Shown piece after piece: positions 8,410-17,570 of a stretch of 64,000 bases of DNA (its first letter is position 1; the number at the start of each line of letters is the position of its first letter). Source of the stretch: CAZRSW01 sp964602845 (GTDB taxonomy: Bacteria > Chloroflexota > Dehalococcoidia > Lucifugimonadales > UBA826); contig CAZRSW010000002.1 of the NCBI GenBank assembly GCA_964602845.1, positions 89,554 to 153,553 of the forward strand. The letters run 5' to 3'. The notes under the pieces were generated by a model. It did no database searches. It was not told the origin of the DNA and saw only the letters and a program-made list of their open reading frames with translations. The translations under genes were made by a program, and so were the position numbers.

Positions 8410-9096
8410 ATGCAGGCAAGAGCAGAATATGGAGTACTGGCAGATTCAATCCTGCCCGGCTTACAAGAGAATACAATACTTGGGCGCATCGCTAGGGAGA
8501 TAATCCTCGTTGGCGCTTTTACAATACTTATGGCTCTTTGTGCACAAATTGTTATAAAGCTACCAGGTACAGTGGTTCCCATAACGGGACAGACATTTGG
8601 TGTTTTGCTTGCGGGAGGCGCTCTTGGTAGTAAGAGGGCACCAATAAGTATGGCGCTCTATATGATTATTGGTATGCTGGGTGTTGGAGTATTTGCTCCT
8701 GCAGGAGCAGACATAAAAGAGTTTGGCTCGCTCCATATGATTTGGCCATGGGCTGGCAGTGATGGGCTAATCTGGTCGATACCGACCGGTGGTTACATAG
8801 TGGGATTTATCGTTGCATCGTATGTGATCGGACGTTTAGCGGAAAAAGGTTGGGACCGAAAGCCGAGGATTATAGCAGCGATGCTATTAGGGAATATTGT
8901 GATATATGTTTTTGGACTTCCTTGGTTGATGTTTGATCTGCAAGCTTCTTTGAGCAATACGCTCTTATGGGGGTTGTGGCCATTTATTCCCGGAGATGCC
9001 TTAAAATTGGTTTTAGCCTCAATGGTTCTTCCAGGGGCATGGTCATTGGTTAGTAAGATGGCTGAAAAGACAAAACGACCTGACGCAAGAGGGTAA
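8410..9096 (+). CDS. bioY: Biotin transporter BioY (ECF substrate-binding component)
   Basis: Integral membrane S-component (228 aa) that binds biotin. Diagnostic stretches are PITGQTFGVLLAGGALGSKR (about residues 57-77), the second-helix block ALYMIIGMLGVGVFAP, PTGGYIVGF, and a C-terminal PFIPGDALKLVLA. About six membrane segments are visible. AAGGAG lies 9 nt upstream of the ATG. No EcfT/EcfA energising genes or biotin synthesis genes are nearby, so it either works with a shared ECF module elsewhere or alone, as some BioY proteins do. No BirA-like operator was seen upstream. Confidence 0.92.
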   Translation: MQARAEYGVLADSILPGLQENTILGRIAREIILVGAFTILMALCAQIVIKLPGTVVPITGQTFGVLLAGGALGSKRAPISMALYMIIGMLGVGVFAPAGADIKEFGSLHMIWPWAGSDGLIWSIPTGGYIVGFIVASYVIGRLAEKGWDRKPRIIAAMLLGNIVIYVFGLPWLMFDLQASLSNTLLWGLWPFIPGDALKLVLASMVLPGAWSLVSKMAEKTKRPDARG

Positions 9097-9255
9097 GAGG
9101 ATCCTTTTATGGAGACCATGGTGTTGCCATCCACGGAATTCCTGTCGGATCTTCATGTTTGTTATAACCTTGATAAATGCTGCTATGTGGTTTGTTTAGG
9201 CGCAAGGTCTATTCCTTTTTGATCGGCGACTAGAAATGGATCAGCTACGCCTTCC

Positions 9256-9864
9256 ATGTACAAAAGTAAAGGTGCAAGGTTGAAAATAGGTTTGTTCGGC
9301 GGAACTTTTGATCCGATTCATTGCGGACACATTACGACCGCTCTATTAATCCAGGAAGCGCTGGAGCTAGACCAGGTTTGCATGGTGCCAGCCGGCGAGC
9401 CGTATCTTAAGAATGATAAGGAAGTGAGCTCAAAAAAACTAAGATTGGCTATGGTAGAACTTGCGGTTGCTAACCATGAAAGGATATTTTCAACTGATAT
9501 AGAAATCAGGCGTACAGGACCCTCATATACCTTAGACACCGTTATGTGTTTCCAGAAAGAAGGGCATGACGTCGTCGTTGTATTGGGTATAGATTCTGTC
9601 CTATCCATGCCGAATTGGCACAATGCAGAAGCGCTATGGCGGCATTGCCGCATAGTGGCTGTTACCCGGCAAGGTTGGGACCAAGGTGAGATACCCCAAT
9701 TGCTCCCAGATGAGGCTATAAACGGGATCGATATACTGGAGTTGGAAACTCCAGATATTTCCTCATCAAAGATAAGATCCTTTGTAAGGGAGGGTATGGC
9801 AATTGATCACTTAGTGCCCGATTCTGTGGCCTGCTTTATAAGAGAAAATGGCTTGTATCGGTAG
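9256..9864 (+). CDS. nadD: Nicotinate-nucleotide adenylyltransferase
   Basis: Adenylates nicotinate mononucleotide to deamido-NAD in NAD synthesis. It is a 202-aa nucleotidyltransferase with the N-terminal GLFGGTFDPIHCGH motif (HxGH ATP site, about residues 12-25) and the C-terminal ISSSKIR signature (about 173-179). A TTG at 9280 is a possible alternative start, since the fold begins only at residue 11. It is followed 59 nt downstream by pyrE in the same direction. Confidence 0.95.
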   Translation: MYKSKGARLKIGLFGGTFDPIHCGHITTALLIQEALELDQVCMVPAGEPYLKNDKEVSSKKLRLAMVELAVANHERIFSTDIEIRRTGPSYTLDTVMCFQKEGHDVVVVLGIDSVLSMPNWHNAEALWRHCRIVAVTRQGWDQGEIPQLLPDEAINGIDILELETPDISSSKIRSFVREGMAIDHLVPDSVACFIRENGLYR

Positions 9865-9923
9865 TAAGTTGTAGCGAATTGCCGTGATAAGGTTAACGGA
9901 AAGTCAATTTTGGGAGGAAGTAG

Positions 9924-10478
9924 GTGAATAGAGCCAAGCGCATACTGGAAATATCGAAGGAAACGGGGGCGCTCACATTTGGTGAATTCCGGTTGTCGGC
10001 AGGAGGAACCAGCAAATACTATTTTGACGGAAGGCTCTTGACCCTTGATCCGGAGGGGGCATATATGGTGGCCAAGGTCTTTCTAGAGATTCTGGAAGCA
10101 TATTCGGTTGACGCCATAGCTGGGCCAACAATCGGTGCTGATCCGATTGTTTCAGCAGTTTCTGTTCTCAGCTATATGGAAGGAACCCCAATATCGGGTT
10201 TGATTGTTAGGAAAGAACCCAAGGCTCACGGCGGCGGGAAAACAATTGAGGGACCCATCAAATCAGGACAGAGAGTGGCTATAGTTGATGATACCTGTAC
10301 GACAGGTAAGAGCCTGTTTCAAGCTATGCAGGCTGTGCAGGATGAAGGATGTGAAATTCCTATTGTTTTATCCATATTGGACCGTAGAGCGGGCGGGAGC
10401 GATGAAGTACGTCTTATGGGATATGAATTTAAGAGTCTCCTAGTTGCTGACGAGGTTGGCAATGTTAATCTCAGCTAA
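9924..10478 (+). CDS. pyrE: Orotate phosphoribosyltransferase
   Basis: Converts orotate and PRPP to orotidine 5'-phosphate in pyrimidine synthesis. The 184-aa protein has the type I PRTase fold, with the PRPP loop VAIVDDTCTTGKS (about residues 115-127) and the FGEFRLSAGGTSKYYFDGR substrate region near residue 20-38. GGGAGGA precedes the GTG start. It is somewhat shorter than the E. coli enzyme, as in many OPRT short forms. It is the only pyrimidine gene in the window. Confidence 0.93.
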   Translation: MNRAKRILEISKETGALTFGEFRLSAGGTSKYYFDGRLLTLDPEGAYMVAKVFLEILEAYSVDAIAGPTIGADPIVSAVSVLSYMEGTPISGLIVRKEPKAHGGGKTIEGPIKSGQRVAIVDDTCTTGKSLFQAMQAVQDEGCEIPIVLSILDRRAGGSDEVRLMGYEFKSLLVADEVGNVNLS

Positions 10479-10508
10479 TGGGGCGGCGGTTGTGGTTGAA
10501 GAAAGGCC

Positions 10509-12005
10509 TTGATTAAGAAAGGATTACCTGTACAGAGAATAATAAATAGCCGTTACTATTGTTGGTGGCTATATGGTGCAGTGGCAACGGGAACTTTTAT
10601 AACAGTCCTTGACCAATCCGCGACAGCAATTGTTACGCCAAAAATAGCCGAAGAATTTGGTTCCGATATCCCAACAGCTCAATGGCTTGCAATAGGATAT
10701 ATGTTGTCCGTTAGTGCCCTGATGATGCCTGCTGGGGCATTATCAGATCTCATAGGTCGTAAAACTGCCTGGCTAACAGGGTTGAGTATTTTTGTTCTGT
10801 CATCGGCCCTAGCCTCTTTGGCGCCTTCTTTTGGTTCTATCTTAACCGCAAAAATCATCATGGGGATTGGGGCCTCAGCGGTACAGGCGAATGGGATGGC
10901 AATGATTGCTAGTGCTTTTGATGATGATCAACGGGGCAAGGCTCTAGGATTACATATGACGGTGGTAGGGATAGGGGCTATCGGCGGGCCGATCATTGGC
11001 GGGGGTATAGATGGAGTGTTTGGCTGGCGGGCGATATTCATGTTTACATCCCTGTTTAGCGTATTGGCTATAGTGATTGCCCTGTTGATTTTAACTGGCA
11101 ATATAAAACGTATCAGGCCAGTAAAGACTATAAGTACGTCGTTTGATTGGGTGGGCGCCTGTCTGTCGGCGGTCGGACTTGTCGGGCTTATGCTATCAAT
11201 AACTTTTGCAAGTAATTTTGGCTGGTTATCGGTAGAGATAGTGGGAGGGCTTACCTTAACAATTTTGAGTGCTGTCGGTTTTGTCTTGTGGGAAATGAAA
11301 TTTCCCATGCCTATGTTGCCTTTATCCATGTTCAAATCTACGGTTTTTTCCGCCGGAGCGTTAGCACGATTCTTGTCCTTTGTCGCTAGCTCGGCCACGT
11401 TTTTTCTAATGCCATTCTTCTTGGTATCGAGCTTAGGAATATCAACGGCCCAGGCTGCTGTGTATCTTCTGCCAGGTTCGATTTGTATGGCGGTTTTCGG
11501 ACCAATTAGCGGACGGATGTCCGATAGTGTGGGACCCAGAAGGCCTGCTGTCTTGGGGATGAGTTGTGCCATTGCGGGAGTATTTATCTTTTCGATGGTG
11601 AATCTGGATACAAATTTATTAGTAGTGTCTCTGGCTGCTGGTTTATCTGGCACTGGAATGAGTGTATTCATGGCCCCTAACACAAGTGCTATGATGGGGA
11701 GCGTCTCAAGGAGTCGGTATGGTATAGTATCGGCGTTTCTAAATTTGAATAGGAACTCGGCACACGTCGTTGGGGTTGCGATTCCGACAGCCGTTGTTGT
11801 GGGTGTAATGGCGTCACATGGATATGAGGCTGATCTCTCTGATCCCAACGTCGTTGGCAATTTGGGTCTGCGAAAGGCATATGTGCAGGGTATGTCTAGG
11901 GCATTTCAAATATCGACGATCCTTATGATTATTTCCTTGTTGCTTTGTCTAATACCGGGTGGATATAGAAGGTCATCAGGAAAAAGTACAAGTGAGGGGA
12001 GCTAA
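10509..12005 (+). CDS. MFS transporter, DHA2 (14-helix drug:proton antiporter) type
   Basis: Inner-membrane exporter of 498 aa. The first helix contains LDQSATAIVTPKIAEEFG, the DHA2 motif-D1-like segment, followed by motif A (GALSDLIGRK, about residues 77-86) and motif C-like Gly-rich helix 5 (VVGIGAIGGPIIGG). About 14 membrane segments fit the length. The TTG start has a GAAAGG at short spacing; a later start around residue 15-22 is possible. Substrate unknown. It begins 31 nt after pyrE and may be read through from it. Confidence 0.85.
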   Translation: MIKKGLPVQRIINSRYYCWWLYGAVATGTFITVLDQSATAIVTPKIAEEFGSDIPTAQWLAIGYMLSVSALMMPAGALSDLIGRKTAWLTGLSIFVLSSALASLAPSFGSILTAKIIMGIGASAVQANGMAMIASAFDDDQRGKALGLHMTVVGIGAIGGPIIGGGIDGVFGWRAIFMFTSLFSVLAIVIALLILTGNIKRIRPVKTISTSFDWVGACLSAVGLVGLMLSITFASNFGWLSVEIVGGLTLTILSAVGFVLWEMKFPMPMLPLSMFKSTVFSAGALARFLSFVASSATFFLMPFFLVSSLGISTAQAAVYLLPGSICMAVFGPISGRMSDSVGPRRPAVLGMSCAIAGVFIFSMVNLDTNLLVVSLAAGLSGTGMSVFMAPNTSAMMGSVSRSRYGIVSAFLNLNRNSAHVVGVAIPTAVVVGVMASHGYEADLSDPNVVGNLGLRKAYVQGMSRAFQISTILMIISLLLCLIPGGYRRSSGKSTSEGS

Positions 12006-12145
12006 TTAAAAGTGACGTTTAATAGTGCTCATGGGTTTTCGATGTATCCAAGGAACCCCGCCAATATAGGAAAATGGCTGTATTAATGTCTAGGTGGATA
12101 TAAATGTGTGGTATGAAAACGGTGTTGGAGGTGAAACGAGGCAAT

Positions 12146-12802
12146 ATGAATCTGGTTTTAGTGAGACATGGAGAGACGCAGGCGAATTTGGCACAAAGAT
12201 GGTCTGGATCCAGAGACCTAGAAATAACGGACTTGACAGACAGAGGTAAAGAACAAGCCATTCTGTTGGGACGATGGTTCAAGGAAAGGAGATTTGTACC
12301 TGATTATGTGTATTCTAGTCCCCAGAGGAGGGCATTTGAGACAGCAAGTCTAGTTGGGGGTCATTGGGGCTTGAACATCGAAAAGATTGAGGACCTTAAG
12401 GAAACGGGGGCCGGTATATTTGAAGGTCTAAATTGGTCAGAAATAGAAGAGCGCTATCCAAGGGAAGCGGAGGGGTTTCGCGATTCAAGGGATTGGTCAG
12501 TGGTCAGAGGAGCAGAGCAAGAATCGGATCGGAGGAGTAGAGGTGAAAGATTGTTAAAATTGGCATTGAGTGGAAGAGAGCCAGATGATGTTGTCGTGAT
12601 GTTTTGTCACGGAGGGATAATTCAACATACTGTGTCCGTAATATTCCAATCACCAAAATTGTGGGGTATATCCGTGAAAAACACGGCATTGTTTGAGTTT
12701 CGTATTGATATTAAGAGGTGGGCTAATGAGACGAGGGAACGATTTAATCCCACTTTGTGGCAAATTGTTCGGTTTAACGACGTTCCACATCTGAAAAATT
12801 AG
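12146..12802 (+). CDS. Histidine phosphatase (phosphoglycerate mutase-like) family protein
   Basis: Small histidine phosphatase of 218 aa. The N-terminal motif LVLVRHGETQAN gives the phospho-acceptor His. SSPQRRAFETA and a second His in FCHGGIIQHT complete the family active site. CobC/PhoE-like or broad-specificity phosphatase are both possible. I preferred the ATG at 12146, directly in front of the conserved motif and with a GA-rich site upstream, over the ATG at 12104, which would add 14 residues unlike the family. Confidence 0.82.
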   Translation: MNLVLVRHGETQANLAQRWSGSRDLEITDLTDRGKEQAILLGRWFKERRFVPDYVYSSPQRRAFETASLVGGHWGLNIEKIEDLKETGAGIFEGLNWSEIEERYPREAEGFRDSRDWSVVRGAEQESDRRSRGERLLKLALSGREPDDVVVMFCHGGIIQHTVSVIFQSPKLWGISVKNTALFEFRIDIKRWANETRERFNPTLWQIVRFNDVPHLKN

Positions 12803-12970
12803 TCACAGTTTTTTGAGAGAACAGCGCCCCTTGTATATTGATAATTTGATCATACATAGAAGTGATTTAAGAAAGAGGCTGAGACAAATACGTTGGAAGC
12901 CCTATCCTAACAAGAGTTAAAGTTTTCTGGGGCAATGATAGATTCTTTAGGGAAACAGTATAAGGATAGG

Positions 12971-14347
12971 CTAGTCCCACCTTTGCAGTTCGCCTCTGAT
13001 CGCTCTGATATTGTCATCGAGATTTCTGTCTTGCCGCACGAGGGTTGCTACCCGCTGGCATCCGTGTGAAACTGTCGTGTGGTCTCTGTCCCCTAGGATT
13101 TTCCCTATAGTGGTTAAGCTCAAGTCGGTCTCTTGTCTGAGAAAATACATAGTCACTTGGCGAGAAAGGGATATATTTTTCTGGCGACTCCGACCTTTTA
13201 TGGAGTCAGGGCTAACGTCGTAGTGTTTTGATACTGCTTGCAAAATGGCAGAGGCAGTAAGCTTTTTCGTACTGGGTTCTGCCATGCTATCTGGAATTAT
13301 TTCCTGAACTGCGTCCATGGTCAAAGGATCACCTCGGAATTGTGTCCATGCAACCACTTTATTGAGCGCTCCTTCTAAGGCCCTCACGTTTGTCTGAATC
13401 TTTTGGGCGAGAAATTCAAGGATTCTAGGGGAAATAGTGCAGTTAAACTGTGCTGATTTTGCTTGAAGTATGGCTAGTCGAGTTTCTAGCCGAGGAGGTT
13501 GTATATCTGCTACCAAACCGCCAGACAGTCGAGTTGAGATGCGTTTTTGAAGCAGTTCCAATTCCGCAATGGGGCGGTCGCTGGTGATTACTATTTGACG
13601 ATTACTTAAATGAAGGGAGTTAAACGTATGAAAAAACCCCTCTTGGGTTTGATCCTTTCCTATTAAAAACTGTATGTCGTCTATAAGTAAGGCCTCGGAG
13701 GATCTGTAGTGGTCACGGAACTCTTGTGTTTTCCGTTGTTGGATGGCATTGATATATTGATTAGTGAAGTCCTCGCAGGTGGTGTACGTGCATTTAACAT
13801 TTTTAGCTCGTAATTGACTGCCGAGTGCATGTAAAAGATGCGTTTTCCCCAAGCCGGCCTTGGAATGAATCACCAGAGGATTGAAGGTTTTACCAGGATG
13901 GTCTTCTATGGCCCTGAGAGCGGAAAAGGCTAGCTCGTTGGAGTCTCCTACTACGAAGCTATTGAAAGTATATCGAGGATTAAATGTGGTTCCCTTGAAG
14001 TTTTCGGCAACTGGGAGATTTTGTCTTTGGCGACTCGGAAGACTTGGTGTTGTTGAAGGTTCTCCTAGGCCAGTTATCTTTTTAGACCCATTCGCTTGGA
14101 AAGTGACTGTAAAGTCCTCGCCTGCTACTTCCTTGACGGCCTGTCTTATAAGTCCTATCAAACGAGTCTCTAGGTACTCCACCGTGAAGGCGTTTGGTAC
14201 TGACACAAACAATCGAGTTTGAGCGATATTAGTGGCGGTTGTGTCTTTCAACCAGGTTTCAAAACTCGGCCGGGGAATGCGTAGCTCTAGTTTGCCTAGC
14301 GCCGCTAGCCATATTTTAGAGGCTTGTTGATCCTTTTCAAGTGCCAT
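12971..14347 (-). CDS. dnaA: Chromosomal replication initiator protein DnaA
   Basis: Initiator ATPase that opens the replication origin. The 458-aa protein has domain I (1-85), a short linker, and the AAA+ domain with Walker A KAGLGKTHLL (163-172) and Walker B ALLIDDIQFL (219-228). The C-terminal DNA-binding domain IV carries the signature GDRDHTTVSHGC (419-430). The ATG start is clear. The gene is not followed by dnaN, recF or gyrB and not preceded by rpmH, so the classical origin gene order is absent here. Confidence 0.97.
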   Translation of the reverse strand: MALEKDQQASKIWLAALGKLELRIPRPSFETWLKDTTATNIAQTRLFVSVPNAFTVEYLETRLIGLIRQAVKEVAGEDFTVTFQANGSKKITGLGEPSTTPSLPSRQRQNLPVAENFKGTTFNPRYTFNSFVVGDSNELAFSALRAIEDHPGKTFNPLVIHSKAGLGKTHLLHALGSQLRAKNVKCTYTTCEDFTNQYINAIQQRKTQEFRDHYRSSEALLIDDIQFLIGKDQTQEGFFHTFNSLHLSNRQIVITSDRPIAELELLQKRISTRLSGGLVADIQPPRLETRLAILQAKSAQFNCTISPRILEFLAQKIQTNVRALEGALNKVVAWTQFRGDPLTMDAVQEIIPDSMAEPSTKKLTASAILQAVSKHYDVSPDSIKGRSRQKNISLSRQVTMYFLRQETDLSLTTIGKILGDRDHTTVSHGCQRVATLVRQDRNLDDNIRAIRGELQRWD

Positions 14348-14908
14348 AAATTTTGCACAAACCTACCAGCAGATTATAAGCCCCAATTTTCGGAGGCAAT
14401 ACATGAGATTATCTGATTCGCTATGAGGCGGCAGCGCTAATTACACCAAACGGCATACCAACCCCAGAAGCCAGATAACAGATCACGGTTTCCAGATAAC
14501 GAGCTATCAACTGGTTGAGCGGGAGATTGTTCTCCATCCTTTGACGCGCTCTTTTTGTTATAGCTGATGAACCCGTTTACTCGTTGTTAATGTCGTCAAC
14601 AACGGGCGAACATGTTCACCCGGAAATTCCCGGCAGGGCCTAATCTCTTATCTCATTTTCAGACCCTAAACCCGTTATACTAATCAATTCTGATTTTAAT
14701 AATAACGGTCACTTAGTTTTACACCCATTTTTCTAGTTTGTGCAAGGGGGGGCAGAGGGAATTTAGGGTGCATTATTTTTCGGGGCTTTGAAGGCCACAA
14801 TTTAAGTTCATGAAAGATCTTTCTACGTTATAGGGGATAAAATCATAGGAGTCTATATCATAAATGTGTCCCTGCCCATGTGGCGGGTGTTAAAAATGGA
14901 GCAGGTAG
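14348..14908. other. 560-bp non-coding region upstream of dnaA (origin candidate, weak)
   Basis: The divergent region between dnaA and the inositol-monophosphatase-family gene has no gene. It holds an inverted repeat CGTTGTT/AACAACG (14582-14588, 14598-14604), the LexA-like palindrome at 14604-14621 and an AT-rich block at 14660-14720. I found no exact TTATCCACA DnaA box on either strand, so an origin here is not supported beyond position and AT content. Confidence 0.4.
14604..14621. promoter_or_regulatory. LexA/SOS-box-like palindrome GGGCGAACATGTTCACCC
   Basis: An 18-bp palindrome with a single mismatched pair and core GAACATGTTC. This matches the Gram-positive-type SOS box GAAC-N4-GTTC, which is the form reported for Chloroflexota LexA. 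It lies 260 bp upstream of dnaA and 290 bp upstream of the divergent gene. LexA itself is not in the window, so the protein that binds it is inferred. Confidence 0.45.
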
Positions 14909-15742
14909 ATGGTAAATGTTATACCCGTAAGTGAGGCCGGCAAAGATGCCTTGGCAGTTGCACGCGAAGTATCGTATTCAGCCGGTGAAATCATCATGGA
15001 ATGGTGGCCTAAATCTAAGGAGGTCAATAAAAAGGGGAAAGATGACATTGTAACCAATGTAGACAGAGAGTCTGAACAGCATATAACAAACATGTTAAAG
15101 AAGTCGTTTCCTGACCATGGAGTGTATGGCGAAGAATTTAAGGGAGACGATCCTAATAAAGGTTGGACGTGGATAATAGACCCAATCGATGGGACAAGAA
15201 ACTATGCTTGGGGGATCCCATTATTTTCACTAGTCGTTGCGTTGGCGAAAGATGGAGAAGTTGTAGTAGGGGTGAATTATGATCCTTTGCACGGGGAGAT
15301 GTTCCATGCAGCTCTTGGAAGGGGTGCATATTTGAATGATGATCCTGTAAAAGTAACGAAAAGGAACAATCTCGATGGTGCCGTATTGGGTATGGACCCT
15401 GCCTACGGGACAGATCGTGGAACCATGGATAGCTTGCAAGTCATTCGGAAAATGTGGCCTAGGATCGGATCTGTCAGGATAATGGGGTCGTCGGCACTTG
15501 GAATATCATACGTGGCGGCGGGAAGAACGGATATTTATTTCCATCACAAGTTGCAGCCATATGATCAAGCAGCAGGACTGATACTTGTCGAAGAGGCCGG
15601 AGGAGTAATAACAGATCGCGCGGGGAAAAGGGCCAATCTACAGTCTGATGGATTGATTGTTTCTTCATCGCCAATACACCAGGATTTTATGAAGTCGACG
15701 AAAACCATGAGTTGGAGGAATTTCACTGATCGGCCAGGATAA
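14909..15742 (+). CDS. Inositol monophosphatase family protein (IMPase/histidinol-phosphatase-like)
   Basis: Mg-dependent, Li-sensitive-type sugar phosphatase of 277 aa. Metal ligands are visible in GEE (74-76), DPIDGT (91-96) and the C-terminal YDQAAG motif (about 217-222). The WTWIIDPIDGTRNY block is close to that of inositol-1-monophosphatases and HisN-type histidinol phosphatases, so substrate is open. The gene is divergent from dnaA and followed by the htrA-type gene in the same direction. Confidence 0.88.
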   Translation: MVNVIPVSEAGKDALAVAREVSYSAGEIIMEWWPKSKEVNKKGKDDIVTNVDRESEQHITNMLKKSFPDHGVYGEEFKGDDPNKGWTWIIDPIDGTRNYAWGIPLFSLVVALAKDGEVVVGVNYDPLHGEMFHAALGRGAYLNDDPVKVTKRNNLDGAVLGMDPAYGTDRGTMDSLQVIRKMWPRIGSVRIMGSSALGISYVAAGRTDIYFHHKLQPYDQAAGLILVEEAGGVITDRAGKRANLQSDGLIVSSSPIHQDFMKSTKTMSWRNFTDRPG

Positions 15743-15928
15743 GATGATGAAAGTGAATCCTTATTTTCCTAGTTGTATACAGAAGGATTGTATACGCATA
15801 GGAGTTCTGAGATTTCGTGTCAATTCCATTGGAATTGGGGACTGAACGTATTAAAATATGGAAGGATGAGTATGTGCTATCTTGAGGTTGGTTGTATATT
15901 CGATCTTAAAAAGGCATAAGGGTATGGC

Positions 15929-17227
15929 ATGATTGAAAAGAGGGTTTTCTGCGTAGCGATAATATCCATTATCGTTGTTACTCTTTGCTGTGGGTCGGAG
16001 GAAAGTAGTCCCATGCCTAACTCGCCTGATATGAGCGCGGTAGATCAGGCTGATGAGTCAAAAAAAGGTGAGGGCGGATATAGTCCAGAAACGTCTGAAG
16101 AAGTTGTTGTCATCGAACCTGTTGAGGAGCAGGCTAATGCCAAAACCTTAGAAGCTGACAAATCCCCTAAAAAGGTGGCCCTGGGATCAGGTAGTTCTGA
16201 TAAGGAAAATTCTCCAGAGAAGAAGCTATTGGATAAATTGGATAAGGAGGATGTGGCCCTTGATAAGGTGCCATCTGCTGTTCTTCTTTCCGAGCAAGAG
16301 AACTTGACGACGGTGGCGGTGGTGAAAATCTTGAAGCCTTCTGTAGTGCAAATAGCCGCCAGTAATATATCGCCTGGTTCTTATAATCAAGCAATCCCTC
16401 GTGGTGGTGTAGGATCAGGGGTGATCTTGGATAAAGAAGGCAGGATTCTTACTAACAACCACGTAGCTTTAGGGGGGCCTAGTCTTCGGGTGACCCTTGC
16501 TGACGGAAGAACGTACCCAGCGAAGATAGTAGGTAACGACCCAAGAACTGATTTAGCAGTGATTCAAATCAATGCCGCAAAGCTTAATCCAGCCAGGTTA
16601 GGTATCTCGGCGGACTTGCAGGTGGGCGAAGATGTGATAGCAGTCGGGCATGCTCTAGGCTTGAAGGGAGGTGCTACGGTGAGTAAAGGTGTAATAAGCG
16701 CACTTGAAAGAACAATTGAAGTAAGTCCACAGATGTCAATGGTTGATTTAATCCAGACCGATGCATCCATTAACCCTGGAAATAGCGGAGGCCCTCTTGC
16801 TAACGTTCAAGGAGAGGTCATAGGCATCAATACAGCGATTATTGAAGGAAGCAACGGGATAGGTTTTGCTATTAACATAGATGATGCTAAAACGGTTGTT
16901 GATCAGCTCATCCAATACGGAGAAGTGAAAAGAGGGTTTATTGGAATATCCCCCTTTGATGTAACGGATTCTCTGCGACAGCAATTGAAGCTTCCTGTAT
17001 CAGATGGAGTTATAGTTGCAAGAGTTATTCAGGGTTACCCAGCTGAAAAAGCTGGCATAGAAGTGAATGATGTGATTGTGATGTTGGGAAAGACGCCCAT
17101 TTTGAACACAGGGGACTTGTCAAAATATCTGATTGAGAATCGATCGGGTGAAGAGATCTCAGTACAATTCTACAGAGAGGGGAAATTGTTGACGGTTTAC
17201 CTGACTCTTGTTGATATGCAGGACTAG
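15929..17227 (+). CDS. HtrA/DegP-type serine protease with one PDZ domain
   Basis: Secreted or membrane-anchored trypsin-like protease (S1C family, 432 aa) for envelope protein quality control. Residues 5-20 form a hydrophobic signal followed by CCGS, which could be an atypical lipobox or a simple anchor. An acidic, lysine-rich low-complexity linker covers about 25-115. The protease domain has the triad His178 (TNNHVA), Asp208 (DPRTDLAVI) and Ser286 (NPGNSGGPL). A single PDZ domain covers about 335-430. A 55-bp copy of its 3' end reappears after the following N gap; this is an assembly artefact, not a second gene. Confidence 0.93.
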   Translation: MIEKRVFCVAIISIIVVTLCCGSEESSPMPNSPDMSAVDQADESKKGEGGYSPETSEEVVVIEPVEEQANAKTLEADKSPKKVALGSGSSDKENSPEKKLLDKLDKEDVALDKVPSAVLLSEQENLTTVAVVKILKPSVVQIAASNISPGSYNQAIPRGGVGSGVILDKEGRILTNNHVALGGPSLRVTLADGRTYPAKIVGNDPRTDLAVIQINAAKLNPARLGISADLQVGEDVIAVGHALGLKGGATVSKGVISALERTIEVSPQMSMVDLIQTDASINPGNSGGPLANVQGEVIGINTAIIEGSNGIGFAINIDDAKTVVDQLIQYGEVKRGFIGISPFDVTDSLRQQLKLPVSDGVIVARVIQGYPAEKAGIEVNDVIVMLGKTPILNTGDLSKYLIENRSGEEISVQFYREGKLLTVYLTLVDMQD

Positions 17228-17382
17228 NNNNNNNNNNNNNNNNNNNNNNNNNNNNNNNNNNNNNNNNNNNNNNNNNNNNNNNNNNNNNNNNNNNNNNNNN
17301 NNNNNNNNNNNNNNNNNNNNNNNNNNNCAGAGAGGGGAAATTGTTGACGGTTTACCTGACTCTTGTTGATATGCAGGACTAG
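17173..17382. repeat. Exact 55-bp duplicate flanking a 100-N gap (unresolved contig overlap)
   Basis: Bases 17173-17227 (end of the htrA-type gene) are repeated exactly at 17328-17382, with N at 17228-17327. The natural reading is that two contigs overlap by 55 bp and were scaffolded without merging. The true sequence would drop the N run and one copy, shortening the distance between htrA and ccmH by 155 bp. Confidence 0.9.
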
Positions 17383-17570
17383 TATTTATATTAAGTATCC
17401 AGCCGCATAGCAGTTTTTTAAGGACAGCATGATTGAGTCTACCCAGCAAGTTATTTAAGGGTATGCACTGCTTGGGCAAAAAGAAAAAAAGAGGCTCGGA
17501 AACCAGATGAATTGTTTTTCTTCTTGGGTTGTTGGAAGGTGTTTTAGTATAAGTATCAGGTATTGTTGAT
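17383..17570. other. Intergenic region between the protease and ccmH
   Basis: About 190 bp without a gene, containing an A-rich tract (17477-17490). No terminator was found after the protease gene, so read-through into ccmH is possible. Confidence 0.4.

Noticed and set aside
10928..11860. 310-residue open frame antisense to the DHA2-type MFS gene
   Set aside because: It is a shadow of the MFS gene: no ribosome-binding site, no recognisable family, and the sense protein is clearly real.
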